Below, piece after piece: positions 8,960 through 17,316 of a stretch of 64,000 nt of DNA. Within the stretch, counting starts at the first letter, position 1. Each line of letters begins with the position of its first letter. The notes beneath the pieces are model-generated. The model ran no database searches, had not been told where the DNA came from, and saw only the letters and a list, made by a program, of their open reading frames with translations. Origin of the DNA: Geobacteraceae bacterium (GTDB lineage Bacteria > Desulfobacterota > Desulfuromonadia > Geobacterales > Pseudopelobacteraceae); assembly GCA_013336525.1 (NCBI GenBank), contig JAAXTM010000001.1:310001-374000 (forward strand), written 5' to 3'. Position numbers and translations under genes: made by a program.

Positions 8960-9460
8960 TCACCATTCATTGTAGGGGGTGGTCCCATCTGAACTAATGC
9001 GGTCCGAACCGCTATGAACGTCATAGACATTCCCAGGAGAGTCTATACTAACGCTTCCACCGGGAGTTGTGTCTGGTGGGGGTGCTATAACAACCCATGA
9101 TTCTGACGAACCGGTAAAGGGATCTTTAGGAATATCCCTCATATACTTTTTTTCTTTTAACTCTAATATAGAATCGGGATATTTGCCACGGTCTGCATAA
9201 AATTGATCAATGATTGACCTGAAATTATAGAGATCTTCGCGCAAAACAGCTTCTCTCGCCTTTATTACACCCCATTGATAGTTTGGCACGGCAATGGCGG
9301 CAAGGATGCCGATTATCGAAACAACAATCAGCAATTCAATCAAAGTAAATCCACTCTGACTGAATTTCCGCTTTGCACCGGTAAAAGGTACAGTGGAATC
9401 AGGAATCAGATTATTACCACTCATTATATTTTGTTTTACCATCAAGTGCAGTTCCTTCAC
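8960..9460 (-). CDS. GspG-like major pseudopilin (second of tandem pair)
   Basis: A type IV pilin-like protein of 154-166 residues. The prepilin peptidase site and N-terminal helix are clear: QSGFTLIELLIVVSIIGIL with Glu5 present, preceded by a long leader (about 36 residues from the first ATG). The C-terminus, YDVHSGSDRISSDG...YNEW, matches the calcium-loop end of GspG-type major pseudopilins. Two internal ATGs (9439 and 9424) are alternative starts; the last overlaps the upstream pseudopilin by 11 bp. It is expected to be processed by a prepilin peptidase and assembled into the periplasmic pseudopilus. It belongs to the locus containing oxpG in G. sulfurreducens; I cannot tell which of the pseudopilins here corresponds to OxpG. 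Confidence 0.88.
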   Translation of the reverse strand: MKELHLMVKQNIMSGNNLIPDSTVPFTGAKRKFSQSGFTLIELLIVVSIIGILAAIAVPNYQWGVIKAREAVLREDLYNFRSIIDQFYADRGKYPDSILELKEKKYMRDIPKDPFTGSSESWVVIAPPPDTTPGGSVSIDSPGNVYDVHSGSDRISSDGTTPYNEW

Positions 9461-9905
9461 TCATCGAGTAAACATCAAAAACATCCTCTTTACCCCAATT
9501 GGTTGAATCAGGCCTATCTACAGAGGAACGTAAATTCCAGCCCCACATATCATCTTCGTCACTCTCAGGTGGATGAAACGGATCAAATATTTTACGCCGT
9601 AGAAATTTTATTTTTACGGCTTTTGCGTCGCCAAAATCACGACCATCAAGCAATTCCTGTAAATCTTTTGGATAGCCAGATCCGGTTTTGCTGGGCCCCT
9701 CCGGCATTTTGTCAAATTTCTTTTTATAAACATCAATAGCCATTCTGATTGTACGAAGATTCCTGCGAAGCTCGATCTCTTTTGTCCTTTGAGATGCCAT
9801 ACGAGTCAACGGGATAACTCCGGCCGCCAGAATGCCCAGAATCGTCATGGTCACAACCAATTCTATGAGCGAAAGTCCTTTGCAGACTTTTAGCAGTGCA
9901 AACAT
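9414..9905 (-). CDS. GspG-like pseudopilin (first of tandem pair)
   Basis: A type IV pilin-like protein of 163 residues from the ATG at 9905 (the frame is open to 9944). The prepilin motif is KGLSLIELVVTMTILGIL with Glu5. The C-terminus FDVYSMSEGTALDGK...YNEW closely parallels that of the next gene, so the two look like a duplicated major pseudopilin. A loop with many acidic residues, PPESDEDD, lies before the C-terminal segment. The start sits 4 bp after the stop of the third pseudopilin. It probably acts in the pseudopilus of the atypical type II system encoded upstream. Confidence 0.87.
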   Translation of the reverse strand: MFALLKVCKGLSLIELVVTMTILGILAAGVIPLTRMASQRTKEIELRRNLRTIRMAIDVYKKKFDKMPEGPSKTGSGYPKDLQELLDGRDFGDAKAVKIKFLRRKIFDPFHPPESDEDDMWGWNLRSSVDRPDSTNWGKEDVFDVYSMSEGTALDGKTKYNEW

Positions 9906-9909
9906 ATCA

Positions 9910-10467
9910 TTACTGACCCTTTTTTTGAGTAGCTGATGAGGCAAGTGGCTGTTTTAATTCAGACGTAAATTGCCAGTCACTGTAGTGATTTTTATTATCA
10001 AGTAATTTTGAATCGTAAATCTCTTTGAAACTTTTCCTTAACGGTTCGTCCATACTTTCACTCATAACACCTGCAAAACTGTTAGCACTACCGACAGGAG
10101 ATACAATTTTCCAAGGTTTATTTGTCATTGGATCAATTATTGCGGATGGCCTAAGGCGATACTTTTTTTCAGGTTTGTTGCCACTAGAAGGCACTGTTTT
10201 CATATTTACAAGTTCATCAAGAATACCTTTAGGGGTTGAATTAACCGGCCAAAGAGGAGGTATTACATTAGCTCCCGTAGGGAGAGACATTTGATAAACA
10301 ATCTCTGCAACCTGATCTCCCCGAAAAATCAATTCCTCTTCAAGTTCCCGCTGCTTTATCGTTTTCCACGACTGCCCCACCATGCCAAGCATAATCCCCA
10401 TGATCATCACAATTGTTAGAACGAAAATGTAGGTGAAACCATTCTTATTCCTGATGATGTTCATCAA
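9910..10467 (-). CDS. Minor pseudopilin-like protein
   Basis: A 185-residue protein with an N-terminal prepilin-like segment, NKNGFTYIFVLTIVMIMGIML. The position that is normally Glu5 after the cleavage Gly is Ile or absent (FTYIFV), as happens in some tip pseudopilins such as GspK. The rest is a small periplasmic domain with YRLRPSAIIDP and a C-terminal YSDWQF stretch. It overlaps the secretin stop by 4 bp and precedes the tandem GspG-like genes, so it is probably a minor pseudopilin of the same machine. The family is not recognised more precisely. Confidence 0.75.
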   Translation of the reverse strand: MMNIIRNKNGFTYIFVLTIVMIMGIMLGMVGQSWKTIKQRELEEELIFRGDQVAEIVYQMSLPTGANVIPPLWPVNSTPKGILDELVNMKTVPSSGNKPEKKYRLRPSAIIDPMTNKPWKIVSPVGSANSFAGVMSESMDEPLRKSFKEIYDSKLLDNKNHYSDWQFTSELKQPLASSATQKKGQ

Positions 10468-12935
10468 CGAATATCCACCGCCGTGCTGAAGGGGAGAACG
10501 TTAAGAGCAGAACCGGTTGACGATTTAAATACCGTATTTCTAAAAGCAAAGTTTACCGCTCCCTGCTTTTTTGCAAGAAATGATGCCGTTGCAAGCAGGC
10601 CTCCACCTGATATGCCGCCATTTTCTGGTGTCCGCTCCAATGTAACGGTCACCCTACCGGCAACAGGATCTGTCGTAATGTCAAAAACGGTTGATTTGCC
10701 ATCCTTTGCCATAAATGATCCTTCACTGATTGCAACGAAATCCACAAGGGCAGGATCAAAGGTGAGTACAAACGGCGCATTGGCAAGGTCATCGACATCA
10801 CTGATCTTTATATCCAGACTGAACTGTTGCCCAACTAATGCTGACGAAGGTGCGGCAATCTGCAGGAGACTACGCTGAATTGGAGCAATTGCTGCTGAAT
10901 CAACTGCTGCGGGTGGCGCCGTAACTGGTGGAATAACAGCCGGTACAGGCACTATAGTAGTTGGTAAAGGTGCAGGAACAGCCGCCCCGGAAGCAGGCAA
11001 ATCAGTTTTTTTGGCAGGAGAAAATGGAGTTGCCTTATTCTTGTCAATCCCGTTAGGTGAAGCTTCTCCTTCAAAAACCGGTTCAACATCAAAAGACGAC
11101 ATTGGCCTGACAAGCGACGGATGGTCCTCTTTCCCGGATGCAAACGAAGCAACACCAGGAAGTGGGACCGAAAGCCCCCTAACCAGACGTGGGGTAATTG
11201 CCAGCATAAGTTCGGTCTTGTCTTTGGATGTATTGGAGTTTGTAAAAAGCGGTCCTATCAAAGGTATGTCGCTTAACAGATATATTTTGGATTTATCATT
11301 GTTACTGCTATTCTGGATGAGACCGCCAATGATGCTGGTCTCACCGTCCTTCAAGCTGAGTACCGTCTCTACGTTACGTGTACCGATCGTTACAACACTG
11401 GTACTCTTGTCTGAGCCGACTGTTTCTTTCTGCAGTATTGAGCTGACCTCCAGATTGAGTTTAATGGAGACTTCGTTATTGATCTGAATAGTCGGTTCAG
11501 CATTCACTTTAACACCGACGTCGACATACTGGACGTTTACCTGCGACACAGTGCCATTCAGAGTGGTAGTTGTAATCGGCACCCTGGTACCGACATTGAA
11601 TTTGGCCTTTTCCCTGTTCTTTACCCGGATTTTTGGATTTGAAAGCACTTCACCCTTGGCAAGGGTTTTGCCGAGGTTGTAGGTCGCATTCGGTACGGTG
11701 ACGTAGCCGCCAAAACCTTTCATGGTGAAAGCGCGCACCAGATTTGATATATCTCCACCACCTGTTGTTACCGTTGTTGAGCCGGTTGAAACAGTAGTAG
11801 AAGCACCAGTAAGCGAAGTTGCCAACAATTTATTATCCGGCGAAAACGCCCCCAACTGCACATTATAATTACTCAGCAGCAAACCGATATTTTCAGCATT
11901 TTTATCACTGATCTCAATCACTTCAACATCAAGCACAACCTCTGCCTCGGGCAGGTCATTGGCATCAAGGATCTTTTCAACGACTGATACAACATCTTCC
12001 GTATCCCTCACGACAATCGAGTTTGAATCTTCGTTCACAAAAATTTTACGTACCTGAATCATCGTACGGATCAGGTTAATGGCTTTTTTTGCATCCAAGT
12101 AATTGAGGTGAAAGGTACGAAGCACCATATCGTCGTACTGTTTGCTTTTCTCAGCCGTATTCATAAAAACCAGCACGGTTGATTCGTTAAGATTTTTTGT
12201 GTTGAGCTTGTTCATGTTGCACAGCAGGTCCAGTGCCTGCTGGAACGACGCATTTTCGAGATAAATTGAAACCGGTGCATCCTTGATGCCTTCGTCAAAA
12301 ACAAAATTTATTCCCGAAAGCTGAGTCAGAATATTGAAGACATCTTTCATCTTAGCTTCTTTGAATTTAAGTGTGATCGGCTTAGTCGATTTCAAACGCA
12401 GTTCATAACCATCAAGCTTGCTCTTGCGGAGTTGGATAATTCGCTCAATGGCCGCCTGATACTCACTGTTTTCTGGAAACAGTTCGGCAGCTTTGATGAA
12501 TTGACGATGGGCATCCTTCAGCTTGTTTCCTTTTTCAAATTCACGCCCATCCTGGAACACCTGTTGAGCTTCTTTGAATCGGGCTGAAATTTCAGCCTGT
12601 TGCTTGAAACGTTCCTGAGTCGGATCAATACCATATGCCGCCTGAAATTCAGGCAATGCGTCGATATAATTCCCTTTTTCAGCGAACGCCATCCCTTGTT
12701 TGTAGCGCTGCTCGGCCGCTTTCTGGCGAGTTTTCAAGAACCTGATCCTTGTTTCATTAACCGCTGGATCGCTCTTAAAAGACTCTGCATAACTATACAT
12801 TGCCTCTTCGTACTTACCCGCAGCCTCAAGCTTTTCAGCAGCCTTGAAAGAGCGGGTAGCGGTGGAAGCACACGCCGAAAGCAGGACTAAAGCAAACAAA
12901 AAAGCACTATGTAAAATCAGATTCAGGTAGCGCAT
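10464..12935 (-). CDS. gspD: Secretin lipoprotein (GspD/PilQ/MshL-like) with cohesin domain
   Basis: An 823-residue outer-membrane secretin. A lipoprotein signal ends LLSAC with C22 as the lipidated residue. TPR-like repeats span about 25-170, the STN short domain about 190-245 (TLKFKEAKMKDVF), the NolW-type N domain about 265-335, and the secretin pore domain about 400-600 (VPITTTTLNGT, SIIGGLIQNS, IPLIGPLF). After a Pro/Ala-rich linker, residues about 687-823 form a cohesin-type domain (FSLDIKISDVDDLANAPFVL and following). TPR plus secretin plus cohesin in one chain differs from GspD, which has N0-N3 domains. An AAGGAG site precedes the ATG. It is expected to form the exit pore for the system encoded by the flanking genes. 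Confidence 0.9.
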   Translation of the reverse strand: MRYLNLILHSAFLFALVLLSACASTATRSFKAAEKLEAAGKYEEAMYSYAESFKSDPAVNETRIRFLKTRQKAAEQRYKQGMAFAEKGNYIDALPEFQAAYGIDPTQERFKQQAEISARFKEAQQVFQDGREFEKGNKLKDAHRQFIKAAELFPENSEYQAAIERIIQLRKSKLDGYELRLKSTKPITLKFKEAKMKDVFNILTQLSGINFVFDEGIKDAPVSIYLENASFQQALDLLCNMNKLNTKNLNESTVLVFMNTAEKSKQYDDMVLRTFHLNYLDAKKAINLIRTMIQVRKIFVNEDSNSIVVRDTEDVVSVVEKILDANDLPEAEVVLDVEVIEISDKNAENIGLLLSNYNVQLGAFSPDNKLLATSLTGASTTVSTGSTTVTTGGGDISNLVRAFTMKGFGGYVTVPNATYNLGKTLAKGEVLSNPKIRVKNREKAKFNVGTRVPITTTTLNGTVSQVNVQYVDVGVKVNAEPTIQINNEVSIKLNLEVSSILQKETVGSDKSTSVVTIGTRNVETVLSLKDGETSIIGGLIQNSSNNDKSKIYLLSDIPLIGPLFTNSNTSKDKTELMLAITPRLVRGLSVPLPGVASFASGKEDHPSLVRPMSSFDVEPVFEGEASPNGIDKNKATPFSPAKKTDLPASGAAVPAPLPTTIVPVPAVIPPVTAPPAAVDSAAIAPIQRSLLQIAAPSSALVGQQFSLDIKISDVDDLANAPFVLTFDPALVDFVAISEGSFMAKDGKSTVFDITTDPVAGRVTVTLERTPENGGISGGGLLATASFLAKKQGAVNFAFRNTVFKSSTGSALNVLPFSTAVDIR

Positions 12936-12959
12936 TGAGTGCGTCTCCTTGGGATATAG

Positions 12960-13565
12960 TTATCTCGCCGCAGCAAGCGACCGGTTTTCGATCAAAGGGA
13001 TGACAATCTTGTCACCGGTATCGGTAACCGTCAGTGTTAACGACTGATCCGAAATATCGGTCGCTTCATAACGGATGGCAATTTTGTCCCCTTTTTTGAC
13101 CAGCAGAATATCATTGTCTTTTGCCAAAAAAATCGTTTTGACAGACCCTTTTTTTAAAAAGCCCAGAAACGTAAAGCGTGCCAGCGGGGCGGCGACAGGC
13201 TTCATTATCACCGGCTGCACGGGTGGAGCTGCGACTACTTGTGGCGGTTTGATTGCTACAGCTTGTTGTTTAACTACTTTCAGCTCATCGACAAAAACAG
13301 GTTTGAAAAGATTACGGCGATACCCCTTAAAGCCGGATTGTTCCTGAACAAGCAGACCAATTTTCAATCGAGTGCCATCATCCGTATTACCGGTTGATTT
13401 AACCGCAGCAGGTTCATTCGCTTTTACCTTTGTTGTTGCCTGTTGACCAGGCTTGTAGGTCAGCGTGCCGACTGTTTTTGGGCGCGGTATCGCGCTGTAG
13501 CTCCAGAGAATGGTAATAGCAAAAAGTATCACCAGTACGAACAGAATCAAACGCTGGCGATTCAT
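12960..13565 (-). CDS. PilP/GspC-like inner-membrane protein
   Basis: A 201-residue protein with one N-terminal TM helix (about 5-24), a linker, a Pro/Val-rich stretch near 110-130, and a small beta domain at the C-terminus (FTFLGFLKKGSVKTIFLAKDNDILLVKKGDKI). That domain has the look of a PilP/GspC HR domain, which contacts the N0 region of secretins. The gene lies between the PilO-like gene (4-bp overlap) and the secretin, exactly where pilP sits in pilMNOPQ operons. I infer that it couples the inner-membrane platform to the secretin. Confidence 0.7.
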   Translation of the reverse strand: MNRQRLILFVLVILFAITILWSYSAIPRPKTVGTLTYKPGQQATTKVKANEPAAVKSTGNTDDGTRLKIGLLVQEQSGFKGYRRNLFKPVFVDELKVVKQQAVAIKPPQVVAAPPVQPVIMKPVAAPLARFTFLGFLKKGSVKTIFLAKDNDILLVKKGDKIAIRYEATDISDQSLTLTVTDTGDKIVIPLIENRSLAAAR

Positions 13566-14107
13566 GCACCCTCCCGGAGATAAACCGTAAGATGCAGATC
13601 CATGACCACGTTTTCGACATAAAGATCATTATTTGAAAAAGAGACTGAATCTACCACTATTAATTCCGGATTTTTCTGGAGATCAGCAAGGCAACTTTTT
13701 ACTGCAGCATAGCTGCCACTGACTGAAAACGACAATTTATAAGAAAGCAAGGCTTCTTCTTTGATCTGTAACGGTTTATAGCTAAGAGGACCAACTTCGA
13801 CAGCGCTGCTTGCAGCTGCTTCAAGTAAGTCACTCAACACTCTTGCAAACTGGCGTTTTTCAGGAATGCTGGCCTTCAGTTTTTCGAGATCGGCAGATCC
13901 CTGCTGATGAAGAGTTGTTGGATCCAGCTGTCCAGAAAGTGAGGCTTTATGACGCAGATCGCTCCATTTTATTTGCAGATTAATCAAAGAAGGGAGTTGA
14001 TAAGCAGACACCACAATACCAAGTGTAATATTGAACAGCAACAGGAACAATATGACCATCAGAAGGCGCCATTTTTGACGGACTATTTCGAAAAAATACT
14101 GTTTCAT
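13562..14107 (-). CDS. PilO/GspM-like platform protein
   Basis: A 181-residue protein with a cytoplasmic N-terminus, one TM helix (about 15-35), a coiled-coil segment and a ferredoxin-like periplasmic domain (YKLSFSVSGSYAAVKSCLADLQ). This is the architecture of PilO and GspM. It overlaps both the PilN-like and the PilP-like genes by 4 bp, implying translational coupling. Sequence similarity within this family is low, so the call rests on topology and gene order. Confidence 0.75.
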   Translation of the reverse strand: MKQYFFEIVRQKWRLLMVILFLLLFNITLGIVVSAYQLPSLINLQIKWSDLRHKASLSGQLDPTTLHQQGSADLEKLKASIPEKRQFARVLSDLLEAAASSAVEVGPLSYKPLQIKEEALLSYKLSFSVSGSYAAVKSCLADLQKNPELIVVDSVSFSNNDLYVENVVMDLHLTVYLREGA

Positions 14108-14643
14108 AAATTAACTACCTTGCAGGAGATAGAAAACTGTACGCCACGCACTTTTTCACCTGTAGCCATATTTTGATGGGATAACAGCAAAATATTAGAA
14201 AAGTTTTTGGATGATTCCATCTTTTCAAGATACTGCTGTACGACCTTGAAAGATTTGGCGCGTCCCTCCAGTTTCCACTCTTCATGTCCCTTACCTGGAG
14301 TGAGTGACGACAATGATATCCCTTCAGGTGTAACCATTTCAAATTGCTCAAGCAAATTGACCCAGTTTACGCTTTTACGCTCAATAATTTCATTATAGAA
14401 GCGGATACGACCCTTCTGACGGCTTAATTCGGATTCGGAAATACCACTCGGTTTGGCCCCGAGCCTACTTTCAATTGCAGCAATTTCGGCGTTCAGACGG
14501 CTTTGCTCACCCATATTTGATGATACCCGACTGATATCCCAAGCAGCTATGACGGAAAGCACAGCAATAGCGCAATAGGCAAGCCTGTTGAGCAAGCGAT
14601 GATCAAGAGAGGTGCGCGTCGCAAGATTGATAGTGAAACGCAT
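14104..14643 (-). CDS. PilN-like platform protein
   Basis: A 179-residue bitopic inner-membrane protein that starts MRFTINLATR, the usual type of PilN N-terminus that docks onto PilM. A TM helix lies at about 22-40, followed by a periplasmic coiled coil and a ferredoxin-like domain (GISLSSLTPGKGHEEWKLEGRAKSF). It directly abuts the PilM-like gene and overlaps the PilO-like gene by 4 bp. It probably forms a heterodimer with the PilO-like protein. Confidence 0.78.
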   Translation of the reverse strand: MRFTINLATRTSLDHRLLNRLAYCAIAVLSVIAAWDISRVSSNMGEQSRLNAEIAAIESRLGAKPSGISESELSRQKGRIRFYNEIIERKSVNWVNLLEQFEMVTPEGISLSSLTPGKGHEEWKLEGRAKSFKVVQQYLEKMESSKNFSNILLLSHQNMATGEKVRGVQFSISCKVVNL

Positions 14644-15570
14644 CTAGGTACTCCTCAAAGCGGCACCAATGGCGGCTGTGCAAGGGAATAAACGCTCCTG
14701 ATCGCCCGGTGCAGAATTACCCGGTGTGATAGCACCTTTTGTTTCAAGCAGTATCGGCGTAATTTCTACCGCTTCAGCTACCATAGACTGAAAGTCCTGA
14801 GCCACTTCTGGCGCAGCGACACAAAAGACCGTCTGCACAGACCGTTCTGGAAAACGTTCCCTATAAACCAGCAGAGAGCTGTTTATTTCCATATAAACTC
14901 GGCTGTCAGTCGCCATTGTTCCGGATAGATGCTTGACCCGGAAAAATTCAGGGATTCCCTCAGCAAAGGCGACTATCGACAAGGTACTGCCATAAAAAGA
15001 TATAAGTATGTAATCATCCTGAAGCGACAGACGACGATCAAAAAGTTGACAGATATTGAAAGTGTTACAATTAATACGTGCAGGTGAAAGGCCCGCCTGG
15101 GCAATCAGATCTTCATATTGGGAGATCACCGTGCGCGATGCTATTGCCACCAAAAGCGCCAGATCACCATTCTCCCGAACAGTTAATTTTTGATAATCAA
15201 CAAGTGTATCGGCACTGTCGAGCGGTATATTTTTCTTCAGTTTCCAACGAATCAGATCCATGGCCTCATTACGGCTCTTGAAACGTCCCTCAAGATCAAG
15301 CAGAGAAATCCTGCAGGTTGCATCAGGCAGAGACACCGAAATCCTTTGAGATCGGCAGAGCAAAAGATTGCATGCTGACTTCAAGGTGGCAACAAATGCG
15401 TCGGGATCAAGGACGTTCTGCTCACGGAGTGAGATCTGAATAGTATTGGGAGGAAACGGGGCGAAAGCCACCCGTTCGACACGCGGAGAAGCGGCACTGC
15501 CACCAGTCAAGGCGCATGTCACACCGTGTGAGCTTATTTCGACTCCAATTATATCACTGGCAAAAAGCAT
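14644..15570 (-). CDS. PilM-like actin-fold assembly protein
   Basis: A 308-residue cytoplasmic protein of the PilM/GspL cytoplasmic-domain type. Features include DIIGVEISSHGVTCAL at the N-terminus, RISVSLPDATCRISLLDL, the family segment IRWKLKKNIPLDS and the late YILISFYGSTLSIVAF strand. In type IV pili it is the cytoplasmic ring that binds PilN and the motor ATPase. The start is taken at the ATG at 15570 (AGGA at good spacing), rather than the upstream in-frame ATG at 15591 that overlaps gspE by 4 bp. Confidence 0.82.
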   Translation of the reverse strand: MLFASDIIGVEISSHGVTCALTGGSAASPRVERVAFAPFPPNTIQISLREQNVLDPDAFVATLKSACNLLLCRSQRISVSLPDATCRISLLDLEGRFKSRNEAMDLIRWKLKKNIPLDSADTLVDYQKLTVRENGDLALLVAIASRTVISQYEDLIAQAGLSPARINCNTFNICQLFDRRLSLQDDYILISFYGSTLSIVAFAEGIPEFFRVKHLSGTMATDSRVYMEINSSLLVYRERFPERSVQTVFCVAAPEVAQDFQSMVAEAVEITPILLETKGAITPGNSAPGDQERLFPCTAAIGAALRST

Positions 15571-15587
15571 GGCGCATCCTGATCCGG

Positions 15588-17312
15588 TCATTCAACAAAA
15601 GTGACGCGGTTTATCTCCTTGAGTGTCGTTATACCAGCCGCAAACTTCTCTTCGGCTGAATCGCGTAAAAACAAAACACCGGCATCACGAGCAGCTTTTT
15701 TCAGCTGAGTAGCGGGTACTTTGGCAATAATAAGATCACGAATCTGGTCATTCAGTTCCAATAGTTCAACAATAGCTACACGCCCCCTATAACCGGTGCC
15801 GTGACATTCGTCACAACCATGCGATTCATAGAGAGTCATCCCCCGAAAACGATCAGGATCTACACCACCATCGACCAGCTGCTCGTCACTGTACTTTACC
15901 GGACGGCGGCAGGCTGCACAAACTTTCCTCACCAACCTTTGCGCAAGAACACAGTTAAGGCAGGATACAAAGTTATATGGATCAATACCCATATGAATAA
16001 AACGGCCGATAACGTCAAAAACATTATTGGCATGAACAGTTGTGAAGACCAAGTGCCCTGTCAGGGCTGACTGTACCGCAATCTGTGCGGTCTCCGAATC
16101 CCGTATTTCTCCAACCATGATTTTGTCAGGATCATGGCGCAGAATTGAGCGCAATCCCTTGGCAAAGGTAAGCCCTTTTTTTTCATTAACCGGGATTTGC
16201 AGTACTCCACGCAGCATGTATTCAACCGGATCTTCAATCGTAATGATTTTATCCTCTCCGGTATGAATCTCAGTTAATGCGGCGTAAAGTGTTGTTGTTT
16301 TTCCAGAGCCTGTCGGTCCTGTCACCAGAACCATGCCGTATGGCTCACGGATTTTTCTCCGCAACCGTTTGATCTCCCGTTCACTGACGCCCAGGTTTTC
16401 CAGCGTCAATCCTTTCAGATCGCTGGCGATGCTCTCCTTATCGAGAATACGGATAACGGCATCCTCACCCATTGAACTTGGCATAATCGAAACGCGGAAG
16501 TCGATCGATTTTTCTCCAAAACGGATTTTAAAGCGACCATCCTGCGGAATGCGCCGCTCTGAAATATCCAGTTCGCTCATAACTTTCAGTCGAGAAATTA
16601 TCGGAGCCTGAAAATGCTGGTCGATCGTATCATTAGCTTTATACAAAACACCATCAATACGATATTTGATATCGACTCCGTCAGCCCCGGTTTCAATATG
16701 GATATCACTTGCCCTGCGGCTCAGCGCATCCAGAATAGTCGTATTTATCAGCTTGATGATCGGGCTGGTATCATCGGACAAAGTTTCAACCGATAGTACC
16801 TCTTCACCCCGATCTGTTTCCTTGACCAGCTGAAGCATAAAATCTTCAGAGACTTCACGCAGTACTCGGCGTGTTCCCTCACCGGCTTTTGTTACCGCTG
16901 CGATTGACGATTCAGATGTAACACGTAGCTGAACCTGACGGTCCAGCAGCAGTTCAAGCTCATCCAGCCTTACAACATCAGTAGGATCGGCCACAGCAAT
17001 AACTATGACATGCGGCTGCATCTCCAACGGCACAAAATGAAAACGGTAAATTGCATCCGGCGGCAATTGATTAAGAAGATCAGAGTCCATTTTGAAATTT
17101 CGCAAATCCACGTATTCAAGATTGAACTGTTCCGCTAACGCACGTGCCAGATCTTCCTCAGTAATAAACCCTTCGTGAATAGCAATTTCACCAAATCGCT
17201 GTCTGGTTGTAGCCAGCTTTTCAACAATAATTGGGAGCTGGTCAGGATTCAAACTTCCTCTATCAATCAGAATCACGCCGATATTTTTTCTTCTGAAAGG
17301 TTGCATCGCCAT
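15588..17312 (-). CDS. gspE: GspE/PulE-type secretion ATPase with MshEN-like N-terminus
   Basis: A 574-residue hexameric motor ATPase. The N-terminal MshEN-like region (about 8-160) contains RFGEIAIHEGFITEEDLARAL, resembling one half of the c-di-GMP-binding MshEN repeat. The ATPase core has Walker A GPTGSGKTTT (about 332), an Asp box, Walker B DPDKIMVGEIRD (about 394) and His-box residues. A C-terminal four-Cys zinc site is present (CAACRRP at about 462 and CDECHGTGYRGR at about 499), as in GspE and PilB. It lies 4 bp downstream of gspF. A second ATG at 17306 with AAGG is an equally good start. Confidence 0.93.
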   Translation of the reverse strand: MAMQPFRRKNIGVILIDRGSLNPDQLPIIVEKLATTRQRFGEIAIHEGFITEEDLARALAEQFNLEYVDLRNFKMDSDLLNQLPPDAIYRFHFVPLEMQPHVIVIAVADPTDVVRLDELELLLDRQVQLRVTSESSIAAVTKAGEGTRRVLREVSEDFMLQLVKETDRGEEVLSVETLSDDTSPIIKLINTTILDALSRRASDIHIETGADGVDIKYRIDGVLYKANDTIDQHFQAPIISRLKVMSELDISERRIPQDGRFKIRFGEKSIDFRVSIMPSSMGEDAVIRILDKESIASDLKGLTLENLGVSEREIKRLRRKIREPYGMVLVTGPTGSGKTTTLYAALTEIHTGEDKIITIEDPVEYMLRGVLQIPVNEKKGLTFAKGLRSILRHDPDKIMVGEIRDSETAQIAVQSALTGHLVFTTVHANNVFDVIGRFIHMGIDPYNFVSCLNCVLAQRLVRKVCAACRRPVKYSDEQLVDGGVDPDRFRGMTLYESHGCDECHGTGYRGRVAIVELLELNDQIRDLIIAKVPATQLKKAARDAGVLFLRDSAEEKFAAGITTLKEINRVTFVE

Positions 17313-17316
17313 CCTT

